Positions 1 to 11,209 of a stretch of DNA of 64,000 bases are shown here, piece by piece. The notes below the pieces were generated by a model that was given only the letters and a program-made list of their open reading frames with translations, was not told the origin of the DNA and made no database searches. The position numbers were made by a program, and so were the translations under genes. Every line of letters starts with the position of its first letter. Position 1 is the first letter of the stretch. Source of the DNA: Corythucha ciliata (taxonomy: Eukaryota; Arthropoda; Insecta; Hemiptera; Tingidae); the NCBI GenBank assembly GCA_038030265.1, contig CM075943.1, forward strand, positions 46,438,001-46,502,000, given 5' to 3'.

Positions 1-1538
1 TGAAAGAACTAAGCAAAAGTGCTGATCTGCAGACTTTTATGAGACGGCAGATGTGCATCTCACAGGGGGAAGTGCTAGTTCAATTGACAAGAAGGGGTCA
101 AAATTGAGGCAAATCTTTTCATAAATCGTATGTAAACCTGTGATTTGCAATTTGAGGCCGATCAAATGACGCAAAAGGACCGATCTTCAGGCTTTTATGA
201 ATCTGCAGATCTGCACGCTACGGTGGGGAAGCGCCGGTTCTATTGACGAGGAGGGTCGAAATGAGATAATTAGCAATTGCATGCAATTTGAGACTAAACC
301 AATAACGCAAAAGTGCTTGATGGAGTGAGTCGCTTATAATATTGTCTCTTCAAAATACGATCGGCTATGTTGTGGTCTACTCTGTAACTTTTTTTTTCTA
401 TTATAGCCCTATTTTCGTTGAATTCAACCGCAGCATCGGAGCATTTTGCTCCCCTTACCACCCGACAAACGCATGATACTGAATTATGATCCGAATTACC
501 TCATGGGCCTCTGATGCCGCCTCAGCTGTTCACAAGCGCTTAATCCGCATGTGCTTGGTCCGCAGCTGTTCAATGGACTCGACCCCAGCCTTGCCACAGG
601 GGAACTTCAAAAAGCAGATTAAGGAGCGTTTTTTGGATATGGCTCCCTATTCCATCTCGGAATTCACAACGACCCCCTCATGTTGATTACTGATCTGTAT
701 ATTTTTGACGTTGGTTTTACTAGGAATCTAGTGCTGACAATAAATTATTATCTGCAGAAGTGCCTTATTTACCGACCAAAACTGCCTGTATTTCTCATAG
801 TGTAAGGGGCTTCATGAACCGCGTTTCGAAACACTTTGACAAATGACCCAAAAAGCTCATTTTTGGCCAAAATCGCCAGCATTTCTCTTTTCATCATTGT
901 CCTAGGGACTCATAAATTGCGTGGGAAATTGGGATTTTTGGCGAATGTGGACAAAAAATAGAAATGGACGAAATCTCGTATATCAGGGTTTCTCATCACG
1001 GGGAATCGGAAAATCGAAACAGATTTTCCATCGGACGAGCCGTTGAAGTAGTTCTCCCCGTGATTCTGGCGATTTATGCCGCTTCGGCCCGTTTTCCGGA
1101 GCCACGCGAATTTTCCTGTGGGTGGCGGCTACGTTATCGTCAGCCCGGAAGTCCTAGGAAAAGCCTCGACGCAAGCGGACCTCGCTAGCCCACGGTGGAG
1201 CGGAGAAACAAAGCCAAAACCAAGGACAACGCGAAACGGTCATTTTAGACCACTTTGGCTGCTCACAAGTTTGAAAAAAAAAGGTGAGATGCGAAGAACC
1301 ATTTTTAATGTTCCAAAAGTAGTCGATATTATAAGTATTAAGGCATCAAAAAATACGTTAATTTTAAGCGATTGGAAATCCCACGGGTAACTCGCTTCAC
1401 AAAATCACAGTCGTCTTTGTAGTGAACCGTTATTAAACGTATAAGTATATAAGATTATATAGAATAAAAATGAAAAACAACAGATAAGAAGAAAAAAGTA
1501 ATGATTTCTGTGGAATTCACGTAAAAAAATGTAGAACT
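1..1538. other. Intergenic sequence downstream of the TDRD7-like gene
   Basis: I see no gene here. The stretch holds diffuse, degenerate dispersed repeats (similar phrases recur near 60-320 and 720-960). One recognisable block, about 962-1066, has an inverted homologous copy near 12516-12619, on the other side of the TDRD7-like gene. The 3' end of the TDRD7-like transcript (minus strand) should fall between about 1300 and 1538, but I could not find a canonical polyadenylation signal on the minus strand. Confidence 0.5.
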
Positions 1539-4500
1539 TCAATTATCGGCGAAGCGACCGATTCCGCTGCGCACCAACACGTCGGCGAGTTCAACGTCTT
1601 CGTCCGTTGTTGTGTCGTAGATGACGAGTGAAAGATTCGTCGTTCCCGTCTGTTCATTTTTCCAGATTTTCTTTATCGTAGACATGTACTTTTTATTGCT
1701 CACTTGTTTGGAAAATTGGACGCAATCATTCGCGTCCCAGTCTTTGACAAGAGGGGCGATGCCTGAAAAAAAAAAAGTGTGTGAGATAGCGAGGGAGACG
1801 ATAACGACCTCTTTATGTTAGCCCCCCCCCCCCACTTGAATTATCGAGACTTCTATGGCACTAAAGTACGGCACCGCAAGGGCACCAGATCCGAAAATGG
1901 ATAAATTCGCAATTCTAATTATGAGTGGCTAACGGCTTCATGACGGCCCCACATTTTCATAATTTACCTACTTTGACAGGGCCAAGACATGGCCCGTTGG
2001 GCATAAGCAATTTAAAATTGGGCACCAGCTCGAAAAACCCAGGAAAAATAGATGTTCTTATCATTTTGGTTGACGGGTATTCCCCCCCCCCTTTTTTTAG
2101 TGATTTTTGATGGCTGAGATTGCTAGTACGCTTTGGGCACCACGGAGCACCAGCACGGAAAACAAAGGAAAAATGGGTTTTCCGCAGGTTTGACAAGAAG
2201 ACCTGGAAAACCGGGAATTGTCAGGGAATTTTCTAAAATTGGAAAAGTGAGGGAATTTCGTGAATTTATTAGAAAAGTCATGGAAAAATGGCAAAGAGAT
2301 TTTTTTCACGAACGTCATGCTCAAAACGGGAACATGGAAGTAAAATGGAGTACAAAATTACTATTATGATTGTGGCCTATCTCACTCTCCTGTCCAGTCA
2401 TGTTATGAGCGTTTTTTTTCCCACAGAAAACGTGCTTTTATACCAAAAACGTCGGTTTCTTGGGTCGAAATGCACGTTTCTTCAAAAGTGATGGCAGTTT
2501 TGAAATCTACGGTATTCCGTTCCAATAAAATGAGACCAATTTCAATCAACATTGTCTAAAACGCAAAGAAACGTGGCGCTTTTGTCGGGCTGGTTCAATA
2601 AATAGCCGCCACTGCTCTTCGGATCGTTGGACCCCACGAAAACTTCTCCTTTTTCTCAATTTTCCAATGGTTTACTCCAAATTTAATTTTCGCGCGACTA
2701 GCATATCAAGTGTCGCCTTATACGCGTCCTTGTAGAGCATTAAGCTGAGGATTATGCGCGAGTGCATAAAATCTAATGCACTAGTGCAATTAAGATTTCG
2801 GGTCTGGATGGAGGTTCCACTAGGAGCAGGTCGTTCGAGGTAGGGGCATTCGATCGTGGACAAGTTCGTCGTGCATTATTCCTTAGTCGCGCGAAAAATA
2901 GCGAATACACCTCGTGCATTAGTAGATTTTATACGCTCGTAGTATTTATTGCCCTCGGCTGCGCCTCGGGCACTAAATTACAGCTCGCGCATAAAATCGT
3001 ACTTAATGCACTCGGTGTATAATATACTATTATTTCTCTCTCACCCTCTCTCTCTTTCTCATTTCCATCCTCCCACTGTTGTGGAATTTTTTCTTACTCT
3101 AACTCTCTCCCTTTCTTCTCATGAACAAGCGTTAGCGGTTTTTTTTAGAGCATTTCCTTTCCATCAACTTTTGGTCGCCCACTTTCCGTGCTTAATGGCC
3201 CAAAGAAATTGGGTAACAGCTTATTATATCTATTTTATTTAGATGTGAAGTTGCCTCCAAATTTTGAGGCTCTTTTATCAATTTTAACGCGTCAGGACCT
3301 AGACAGAAACTGGGAATTAGCTCTTTTTCTCAATTTCAGCCGCAGACTAGGCCGCGAGGCTTAAAATTGCAATTTGTCCATATTTAAAATTTTCAGGGGG
3401 TCCCAAAGAGTGGCCGGGGCGTGACTCTTTGTTGTCGATGGTGTGTCCCTCCCCACCATATTATTAAATTAGTATTAAGTATGCAAAAATTTCGGAAGTA
3501 AATTAACACTTTTTCGCAATTTAGCTGCTAACTTGTCTCAAGAACTAAGCATGCAAGAGCGTGCACTAGAGGGTTTTTTTCTAAATTCTAGCCGTCAAAG
3601 AGCTTCCATAATCCGCGAATTAGCAATTTTTTAAAACAATACTTGTGGTCTTGGGAGTGGCTTCAAGAAACCACGAATGACCGTTTTTTCTCAATTTATC
3701 CGCAAATTTGAGCTTTTTCTCAACTTGAGCCGTGATTTGACGCTTTTTCTTCATTTTTGCCGCGAATAAGCGCCTTTTCTCAATCATAATCTCAAATTAG
3801 CGATTTTCACCATTTTAGCTATAGCGGTTTCAGTATTTTTTCTTAATTTTAGTGGTGAATTTGAGGGTTTTCTCATTTGTGCCGTATTCTATTTATACAT
3901 ATTTCTCGTTTTTAACTGCGAATTACCTTTTTATCTCTCATTTTAGTTACGAAGTAGCGCTTTTTCTCAATGTTTGCATTGCGCTCTTTCGCAATGTTTG
4001 CAATGTTGCAAACGTTTTTCTCAATTTTAGCCGTTTATGAGTGCTTTTTCTCAATTCGTTCCATGAATTAGCGACTTTTTTCACATATAGATATGAATTA
4101 CAGCTCTTCAACCATTTTAGCTTTGAATTCATTGCTTTTTCTGAATGTTAGTGGAGAATGAGCGGTTTCGCAAGCCGCGACTTGCAATATACATATACTA
4201 AACGTCCTACTTTCCCCGTACATGTCCTACTTTTTAGAGCGCTCGGACTCATTTTTCATGTGTCCGGGGAGAGCTCAAAGGTGCCCCTTTTTTGTCCTAC
4301 TTTTTCGGCTCAACTTATTACGTCTGGTGGGTCTGTAACTGTGAACATCCTTCAAGTTCATATTTCAACAATGCCGTGGGGGCTTAGCCGAAACTTCCCC
4401 TGTCCACGGTTTCACCATCACGACGGTTCTTATCCATCACGTCCTCACGAAGCTCTTACATTCTATAACCAAATGTTACAAATTTGGCACCAATTTCACG

Positions 4501-7500
4501 GATTTTGTAATTTCCTATCCCAATTTTGCGGATTTTCAAGCTTTTAAAAAAACTGAATTTCGTGGGGTTCGCCATTTAAAACCTCATTTTTCGTGAGTTT
4601 TGCTCTTTCATAAACTATTTTTAATTTACGGACTTTCACTCTTTCAGAGCCCAATTTCGTGGGCTTGGCACGTTTAGAACCCAAATTCAAGGAAAAAATG
4701 GCCCGACCAAACCCCAAATTTCGTGGCTTCAGCTTATTTGTAAGATCAGTTTCGCAGGTTCGGTTAATTTAGAAGTAATTTGGAGAACGAACTTCGCAAA
4801 AACAAATTTTGTTATTTGACGTTTTCGTTCTCCAATTTCGTCTTCCAAGTATTTCAAACTCCGAACCTTACAAATTCAATTTAACGGATTTTTGTTGTTT
4901 ACTACTCCAAATTCGCAGATTTTCACGCTTTTATAAACCAAATTTCGCGGGGTTTGCTCTTACTATACAGGGTGTAACGGGAAAGTGGGGCATAATTGAA
5001 ATGGGTGATTCTACATCATATGTGGGTCAAAAATGACTCTATGGTCGGATTATTAACCGTTTCCGAGGAAATCGCAGTTATCCTGATTGTCAATGCATCA
5101 GGCGTTTTTTTCGAAAATCGGTCGGCATCTTAGCAACCATTCATCCTGTGGAAATTTCAAGGACACCGTTGGAAAGAGCACAAAATTTCCTGTAAGATGA
5201 TTGTAAAGTTGGGGTAGTTCGTGAAATTTGGGCACCCTTAACGCTGAAAAGCCGCTTCCTTGAATTTCTCTATTCTTACTAGTCATTCAGCCAGCTGTCA
5301 TTTTACTGACAGCTCTATGAGGAAGAGTAGTACTACTTCAGGAAAAACTTCTACAATTATTAAGCTTGCAAATGACCTGCTTGGTTCGGGGCTTTGTCTC
5401 GATTCCTTTTGAGATTCTGTTCGAAATACTTTACGCCCCTGTCTAAAGCGTTTGGAAACGTATGTTTGCGGTTGCCATTGAACGGGAAAAATTCGTTTAA
5501 AACAAAATGCTCTTCACGTCATTCAGGTTGGTGAGGGATTTTCTACTCGGTTTTAAAATTGTATTCGCTCGTTTTTTTTTGTTTTTTTTTGTTTGTTTTT
5601 GTTTTTCCTAAATGGTCGTACGACTTAGCTGTTAGGGGTCAAGTATTTGAGCCCCGGCCTATGCAGTTGACCTTGAGTTTGACTTCCGCTGTCTGTTTCC
5701 ACCGATCTCCACGAAATATCTGTCCAAGGAGAGGGTGGGAACGGTAGTGACAGTTGGCAGCCACCCTTGAATCCTACAGGTCCGAACCCTCAGGTTCTGA
5801 GCAGTGATCAGCCGTTTCAAGCACTTAGTTTGGCCTTTTTTGGAGTTGGTCCAGCGAGGTAACCGGACTCAGCAGTATTAACGGAGCAAAAATTCACCAA
5901 AAAGGTTTGCAAAGAGCTTCCGGAAGCAAATTGTTCCCCGCTCGAGGGCAATTGCGAACGTACGTTTCCAGACATTTTAGACGAGTTTTCAAGAATTTCG
6001 AACTGTATCTCAGAAGAAATAAAGACAAAATCCCGAACCAAGCAGATCATTTGAAAGCTTAATAATTGTAGAAGTTTTTCATGAAGTCCTACTCTTCCTC
6101 CGAGAGCTGTCAGTAAAATGACAGCTGGCTGAATAAAAGTAAGAATAAAGAAATTCAAGGAAGCGGCTATTCAGCTGAGAGTTAAGGCCTCGCCACACCG
6201 AACGCGAACTAGTCCGCTCGCGGAAAAACTATGGTAACGGGGTATACCTCACCCACGTTGTCATGGTTTTTTGGCGTGCGGACTAGTCCGCGCGGCAGTT
6301 CGCGTTCGGTGTGGCGGGGCCTTTAAGGGCGTCCAAATTTCACGACCTACCCCAACTTTACGATCATCTGAAAGGAAATTCAGCGCTCTTTCCAACGGTG
6401 TCCTTGAAAATTCCCTAGGATCAATGGTTGCTAAGATACCGACCGAGTTTTAAAGAAAACGCCTGATGCTTCGAAATTCAGGAAAACTGCGATTTCTCAG
6501 AAACGGTTGATAATCGGACCAAGGTCCAGATAGTCATTTTTGACCCACATATGTGATGTAGAATCACCCATTTCAATTATGCCCCATTTTCCCGTTACAC
6601 CCTGTATAAAGTCAGTTTCGCAGGTCCTAATTCCGTCACAACATCCTACTTTTGCCCTACTTTTTCGTGACTGGCGTCCTCGGAACCTACTTTTACGTCT
6701 AGTCACCCTAAATATACTATACGTACATCTCAATTAACTACCGATTAGCACTTTTCTTGCATTTTAGCCGGGAATAAGCGTTTTTTAAACAAAATTCGAC
6801 TGCATTTTCACTTATCACTATTTTTTTCACCATCAAAAGTCCAAAATTCAATTAATGGGGGCTATATACCCCTCACCATTTAAAACCTGGGGAAAACCCA
6901 ATTTTCCCAAAAAACCTTACATAGTTTTCCGAGCTGGGGCTCGAGTTGAATTTGATTGTGCACTGTGGTACCTGATTTCAGCCATAAAAAGGCCAAACGT
7001 CGTTAGGGAGGGGGCTATCTCCCCATAAAATTTATATAAAAAAAAAGCGGAGGTCTGTGGGGGGTGGAGAGGTTGCAATTTTACCGTGAATGGATCCGGA
7101 GAACGCCATCGGTGGGAGAACTTTGAAACGATCGACAAGTGGCCGCACGTTGCTCGGATTGACAATTGTAATGTTGCCATAGTCGAGAAGTCTTGAACAA
7201 CATTGATTGTCGACGTATTTCATGACTTTCGCTCTGAAAAAATTTTCAATTGGAAAAATCACGGTTCTGCCGTCTAAAAAGACGTTTCCTCGTCAAGGCG
7301 AGAGGGGTCATCGCACAAACTTACCTAAACCAAAAACTGTACGACGGATCAAACACTGCGCAAAGGTGATCGTTAGGAAGATCGATATCGTGCGGCGGCG
7401 TCGAATTATAGTATTCCGTCATTTTCTGCGTCATATCGTTCAAATCTGGGCAACAATTAGCGGGAAGAACCTAAAAAAAGTGTTGTAAAAACTGAAGAAT

Positions 7501-8251
7501 AACTGATGACGGGGGGGGGGGAGGTATCATCACTTACAGTGAAACAATGAGGGTTGACAAAATCTGTGACGTATACCGGGAATAATTCATCGATTCGAGG
7601 GAGTATCGTTTGCTGGTCAGGAACACCTGTTAATGGTGAGGGAGGGGGGTGAGTTAAATAAACGAAAAACGAGACTCAAGACTATGTTCGCCTCTTACTT
7701 TTGTTGGTCACTTTGTCCAGTAGATCGTCATCTAAAATTTGTTTTTCGCTTATTTCTTCAATCGAATTTTGTTGATTAGGCTCACTAAGAAAAAAAAAAG
7801 AAAGAAATATTGGCGCCCGACACACGCTGAAGCTTTCGCGTCACTTACTATGACCGTAGGGACTCGTTGACGTTAATCAGACAGTTTTTTTGTCCGATTC
7901 GAATAAAAATAGAAACCAATGGAAGAGGGCCCATACTTATGACTTTAACCAAAGCGGCGACGGGACACGGCGCCATTTCTTGAAAGAACTGGGCAATTTT
8001 TGAAGATCCCGCCTGTCGAATGCCGTGTAGGGCGACTTGTGTAGCCTAAAACGTGATAAAAACAGCGCATTATTCTCGGCATTTTTGGAGCGTTCGTTCG
8101 AGTCTGTTTGTTTTTTACCTGTGGTGGGATCAATCGCAGAACGGTTTGAAGCTCCGGAATAGACAGCAGGTGATCAATCGGCACCGTGGTCGTCCCGCCT
8201 AAATCCAATAATTCTACGTCGGCCTGAAAGGCATTTTCGATTTTTTAAATG

Positions 8252-8290
<39 letters not shown>

Positions 8291-11209
8291 GAGAAAGATG
8301 TACGAACCGTTCCAAGATTTTTGTCAACATCGATGACTTTCACCCGACAGTGATATTTGTTACGAAGTATGAAATACACGTTCGCTGACGTCACTTCTCG
8401 GGCTTCCGTTACAGGAATTAAAGGAAACTTGTCTTCATCGACTTTTTTCAACTTTTCTCCTAATAAGGATTGAGAGAAGGACGATATTTGAAGGAAAACT
8501 GATCCATCCGAGTCTACGTTAGCGATGTAAACTTCGTTCAAACCGGTCTGGAACAAAAGTTGAATTAAGAAGCGCACAAGAGTAGGAAAACTTGGTGCAT
8601 TCTACTGAGTCAAGAGGTCGACTTCGAAGTAATGACGACAATTCAATCAAGATGGCGTCGTTCAAGTTTTTGTCTTTTTCGGAGGAAGAAGTGTCGTGCA
8701 GTACCACACGAAGAGGATCTCTGCTCTTTAAGGTGGCAACGCAGGACAAGCCGACGACAATTTTAGAGACATTTTCACAAGCCTCCAGATGTTCGTCGAA
8801 TCCCGCAAAATCACAGCCTTCCAGTCCGTCCAAATAGACTTTGACCGCCTGTTTTAGGTGAGAATAAGGTGAATTGAAGGTAAAAAAAAAAAAAAATCTG
8901 GAAATAAGAATGAAAATCTCAAACCTGTCCGGGCAATGACGCGAATTCTGGTGGAAGCTCTCTCAACGCGTCCACATCCACCGTACTCCAGTCACCGTAA
9001 TCGATGTAACGAACTACGGCCGTAGTACCGTCAATATGCGTGACTTGAACGCGCGACCAGTCGCTTTCTCCGGTTTCATCGCGACATGCGTAGAACCTAT
9101 CCAGAGTTATGCAGCTGGGAATGTATTCATAGGGCGCGGCGTTGTAATACACGTCCATCTGCTCCGACAGGTCTGTCAGGGCATCCTTGAAACAGCAAAA
9201 ACAACAGTAGAGTTGATACAAAAGGTTATGGTGGAACAAAATACGCACAGAATAATCTTTTCCGATGATGCGGACGATCGCGCTGTCGAAGGGTGACAAA
9301 CTGACAACGTGCACATCCCACGTGTCCGAGTCTGGTACAACGATTGGAGGAATGAGGCTAGGGGTGAGCGGTGGCGAACGCGGCGAGTTTTCACTTTTGG
9401 CTTGCTAAAATAAAGATTTAATTTGTCAAGCGCGTTTTTTCAACGAGCACAGGAATGGAACTCACCAAAACGGCGGGTTTAATTACCCAGTAATTCTGTA
9501 CCAAATTTTCAACGATGAATCGCCTCGACTCGTTGACTAAATCGAACCAATTAACGGGTAAAGACTCGGAATAAGCCTTTTCATATAGGCTTTTAAGGCT
9601 GTGGACCCAAACGCCGTGCTGATTATCCGCGACGATCTGCCAAATTGTGTCCAAAATTAAGACGTTCAACGGACCCTCCACCCCTCCCTCTACTCACTTC
9701 GGTAATTCTAGATAAAACAACAGCAGGGAATGATGTCTGCGGGAGCAACTCGCTTCGACTTAATAGATCCTCCAAAGCGATTTCAGACACAGCGTTTAAA
9801 CCCGCCACACGGTCAAAAAACTCTTTGGGGTATGTTGTGAAACGGAAGCAGCTCACTGGTTCCAATTTACTCTGAAAAATACCGGCACCTGTCAGCTTGC
9901 GATATTAAAAAAATCAAGCCCAAGAGAAATTCACCTGATCGGGGTCGTTCACCCAATGTATAACGACGGTACACAGAAATGGTTTCAATTTGTTTTGAGT
10001 CCAGTTTTTCTGGATGAGGATGTCAAATTCGGGGGGGCGACAGCGTCGCTTTTTCAGCAGATCGATGAGGCGAACTACGGGCGACGCAGGGCCAAACGAT
10101 TGCAACTCTTCTTTACTCACTGATACGACAGCTGTGGCCTGGCGGCCGAGGTTTTGAGGGATTTAATGTAAAATTGGAGAATGAACGGTAGGTGGGTGGG
10201 GGAGAGAATCGATTGTTACCTTTGGCTTCGTTTTCGGATGACTAGATTTGTCCAGGTGAGGTGCGATATAATGCTTCGAAGATTTAGGTGGTGAGGGGGT
10301 GGTGGGAGACTGTAAAGGTTGACTATTTGGAGGTGATAGATTTTTAGGAGCAATTTTAGGCGCGGCTATTTCTTTCTTAACAACGGGAGGAGGCGGTTTC
10401 GGAGTCGGAGAAATGAGGGGGGTCGCCTGAACGGGTGGTGGTGGTAGTGCCGCCACAGCCGGCGCCGGCGGCTGCCTCATAGATGGTTGGAGCCGCATTT
10501 CCGCTTGAACTGGCGGCGGTTTGACCGTCTGCTCGTAGCTCTTGAAAGGCTGAGCGGTTGATGGGACCGGCGGCCTCTTAGTCGGCGGTGAAACTTTGGG
10601 AGCCGGCTGCGGCTTTACGACGCTCGGCGACACTTTCTTCACCGGTGGATAGTAATTCGTCGATCTGCTGGACGTGGCCCTTTGTTGACCTTTCAATTTC
10701 GGTCTCGAGGAAAACTGTCGGATTTAAAACAAAGCAAATGGGACGCGAAATCAGCCAAACCAGTGACTATACCACTCTCCCACCACCCCAAATCACCACC
10801 AAACAACTTGAGTGGTGGTCCGGCTGAGGAAAGTTTTTAAGAACCCACCTTCGATCTCCTGCTTGAATTACTTTTTTGTTCACAAACCAATTCATTAATG
10901 TGAGCGCTTTTCGAGGCTCCTCTCGTTTCCACATAGTAGTCGTTGTGTTTTTTTGTAATGACAAACTCCGGGACAGAATGGAAAAAATCCTCGAGGGAAT
11001 TAAAACCAAATTTTTTGAATGGGATACGCTCGCCAACGACGCTGTAGTAGTCACCTTGAAAATTGGGAGAAGTTTAAAAAACAAAAACAAAACATAAAAT
11101 AAGGCCAACGAAAATAAAAATTACTGTTTATATCGGCTAAACGAGTCGCTTTTGTGCTGGAAAGCAGGGCAACAATAGACTTAATGACGGAGTTGCGATC
11201 TTCCGACAT
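1539..11209 (-). CDS. TDRD7: TDRD7-like protein: LOTUS domain(s) plus three Tudor domains
   Basis: Tudor proteins of this type bind symmetrically dimethylated arginines on Piwi-family proteins and organise germ granules in the cytoplasm. The LOTUS (OST-HTH) domain binds RNA or recruits Vasa. The model has 18 coding exons on the minus strand: 11209-11125, 11054-10849, 10714-10220, 10138-9935, 9871-9698, 9636-9466, 9404-9249, 9185-8925, 8848-8606, 8547-8308, 8223-8119, 8045-7937, 7862-7849 (14 nt), 7780-7699, 7626-7538, 7470-7325, 7233-7085 and 1762-1539. Phases are continuous and sum to 1051 codons; human TDRD7 has about 1100. A LOTUS domain covers residues 1-75 (MSEDRNSVIKSIVALL, then GERIPFKKFGFNSLEDFF). 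Residues 98-262 are a proline-rich linker, and residues 263-445 carry probable divergent LOTUS repeats. Tudor 1 is about 470-590 (VRYIDYGD), Tudor 2 about 670-820 (VELLDLGG) and Tudor 3 about 850-1040 (FWFRAKVMKYVDN, RLLDYGN). The last exon joins ...GSIHG to IAPLVKDWDAND in phase. The 14 nt exon and its flanking junctions are the least certain part. Confidence 0.9.
3270..4180. repeat. Degenerate short-period array (Ctcaatttt-agccgcgaatt family)
   Basis: The stretch is made of loose, strongly diverged units of roughly 30-45 bp built on the phrases TTTTTCTCAATTTTAGCC and GCGAATTAGCG. The same family recurs at about 23580-25210, 32330-32770 and 33500-34040, with short traces near 37840. Unit length and order vary, and no unit is an exact copy of its neighbour. 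I see no coding potential. Confidence 0.75.
4200..4335 (+). repeat. Dispersed repeat, copy 1 (CGTCCTACTTTCCCC family)
   Basis: About 135 bp starting near CGTCCTACTTTCCCC and ending near ACGTCTGGTGGGTCTG. A second copy in the same orientation lies at about 57588-57725, and a short related piece lies at about 6640-6710. Both full copies are followed by the same AATTTCG-CTCTT array family, so the dispersed repeat and the array probably move or amplify together. Confidence 0.7.
4440..4960. repeat. Degenerate array, second family (AATTTCG/CTCTTT units)
   Basis: Diverged units of about 35-45 bp carry phrases such as AAATTTCGTGGG, TTTTGCTCTTT and AAACC. The same family follows the related dispersed repeat at about 57730-58110. 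It ends immediately before the left TIR of the element at 4968. Confidence 0.65.
4968..6604. mobile_element. Long-TIR DNA element (CAGGGTGTAACGGGAAA ends), non-autonomous
   Basis: The left end begins CAGGGTGTAACGGGAAA and the right end is its inverted copy. The imperfect arms can be followed for about 300-450 bp (4968 to about 5400, and about 6020 to 6604). The element is flanked on both sides by TATA (4964-4967 and 6605-6608), which contains a TA target duplication. Internal ORFs are short and show no transposase motif, so it looks non-autonomous. The interior includes a possible tRNA-like box at about 5620-5660. The right arm carries a nested element at 6186-6322. It sits in the last intron of the TDRD7-like gene. 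Confidence 0.8.
6186..6322. mobile_element. TTAA-flanked MITE nested in the right arm of a larger element
   Basis: The terminal inverted repeats (GGCCTCGCCACACCGAACGC at the left, its near-complement at the right) include a palindromic GCGGACTAGTCCGC core. The element is flanked by TTAA at 6182-6185 and 6323-6326, as in piggyBac-type insertions. It interrupts the long arm of the 4968-6604 element and is absent from the opposite arm, so it inserted later. Confidence 0.8.
8251..8288 (+). repeat. Poly(A) tract in a TDRD7-like intron
   Basis: A run of nearly 40 adenines (poly-T in the sense of the gene) lies in the 84 bp intron between the exons ending at 8308 and starting at 8223. In sense orientation it acts as an extreme pyrimidine tract before the acceptor. 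Confidence 0.85.

Larger units (their letters stand above)
1763..7084 (-). other. 5.3 kb last intron of the TDRD7-like gene, filled with repeats
   Basis: In the sense direction the intron starts GTAAAA just below 7085 and ends in a T-rich tract plus CAG just above 1762. Its contents are a C-run region near 1820-2100, diffuse AT-rich sequence, a degenerate array at about 3270-4180, a short dispersed repeat at about 4200-4330, a second array at about 4440-4960, and the TIR element at 4968-6604. No other coding exon was recognised in it. Confidence 0.75.

Noticed and set aside
5817..6158. 113-codon minus-strand ORF
   Set aside because: It lies within the TIR element; the sequence is part of the inverted arm and has no recognisable domain.
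4968..6604. Autonomous mariner-type transposon
   Set aside because: The TA-containing flanks fit, but no transposase catalytic motif or long ORF is present.
6880..6971. Alternative last exon of the TDRD7-like gene (29 codons then TAA, correct phase)
   Set aside because: It fits splice phase but adds no Tudor-like sequence. The exon at 1539-1762 fits phase and completes the domain with recognisable residues.
10163..10696. Separate proline-rich gene
   Set aside because: It is exon 3 of the TDRD7-like gene; acceptor and donor phases match both neighbours.
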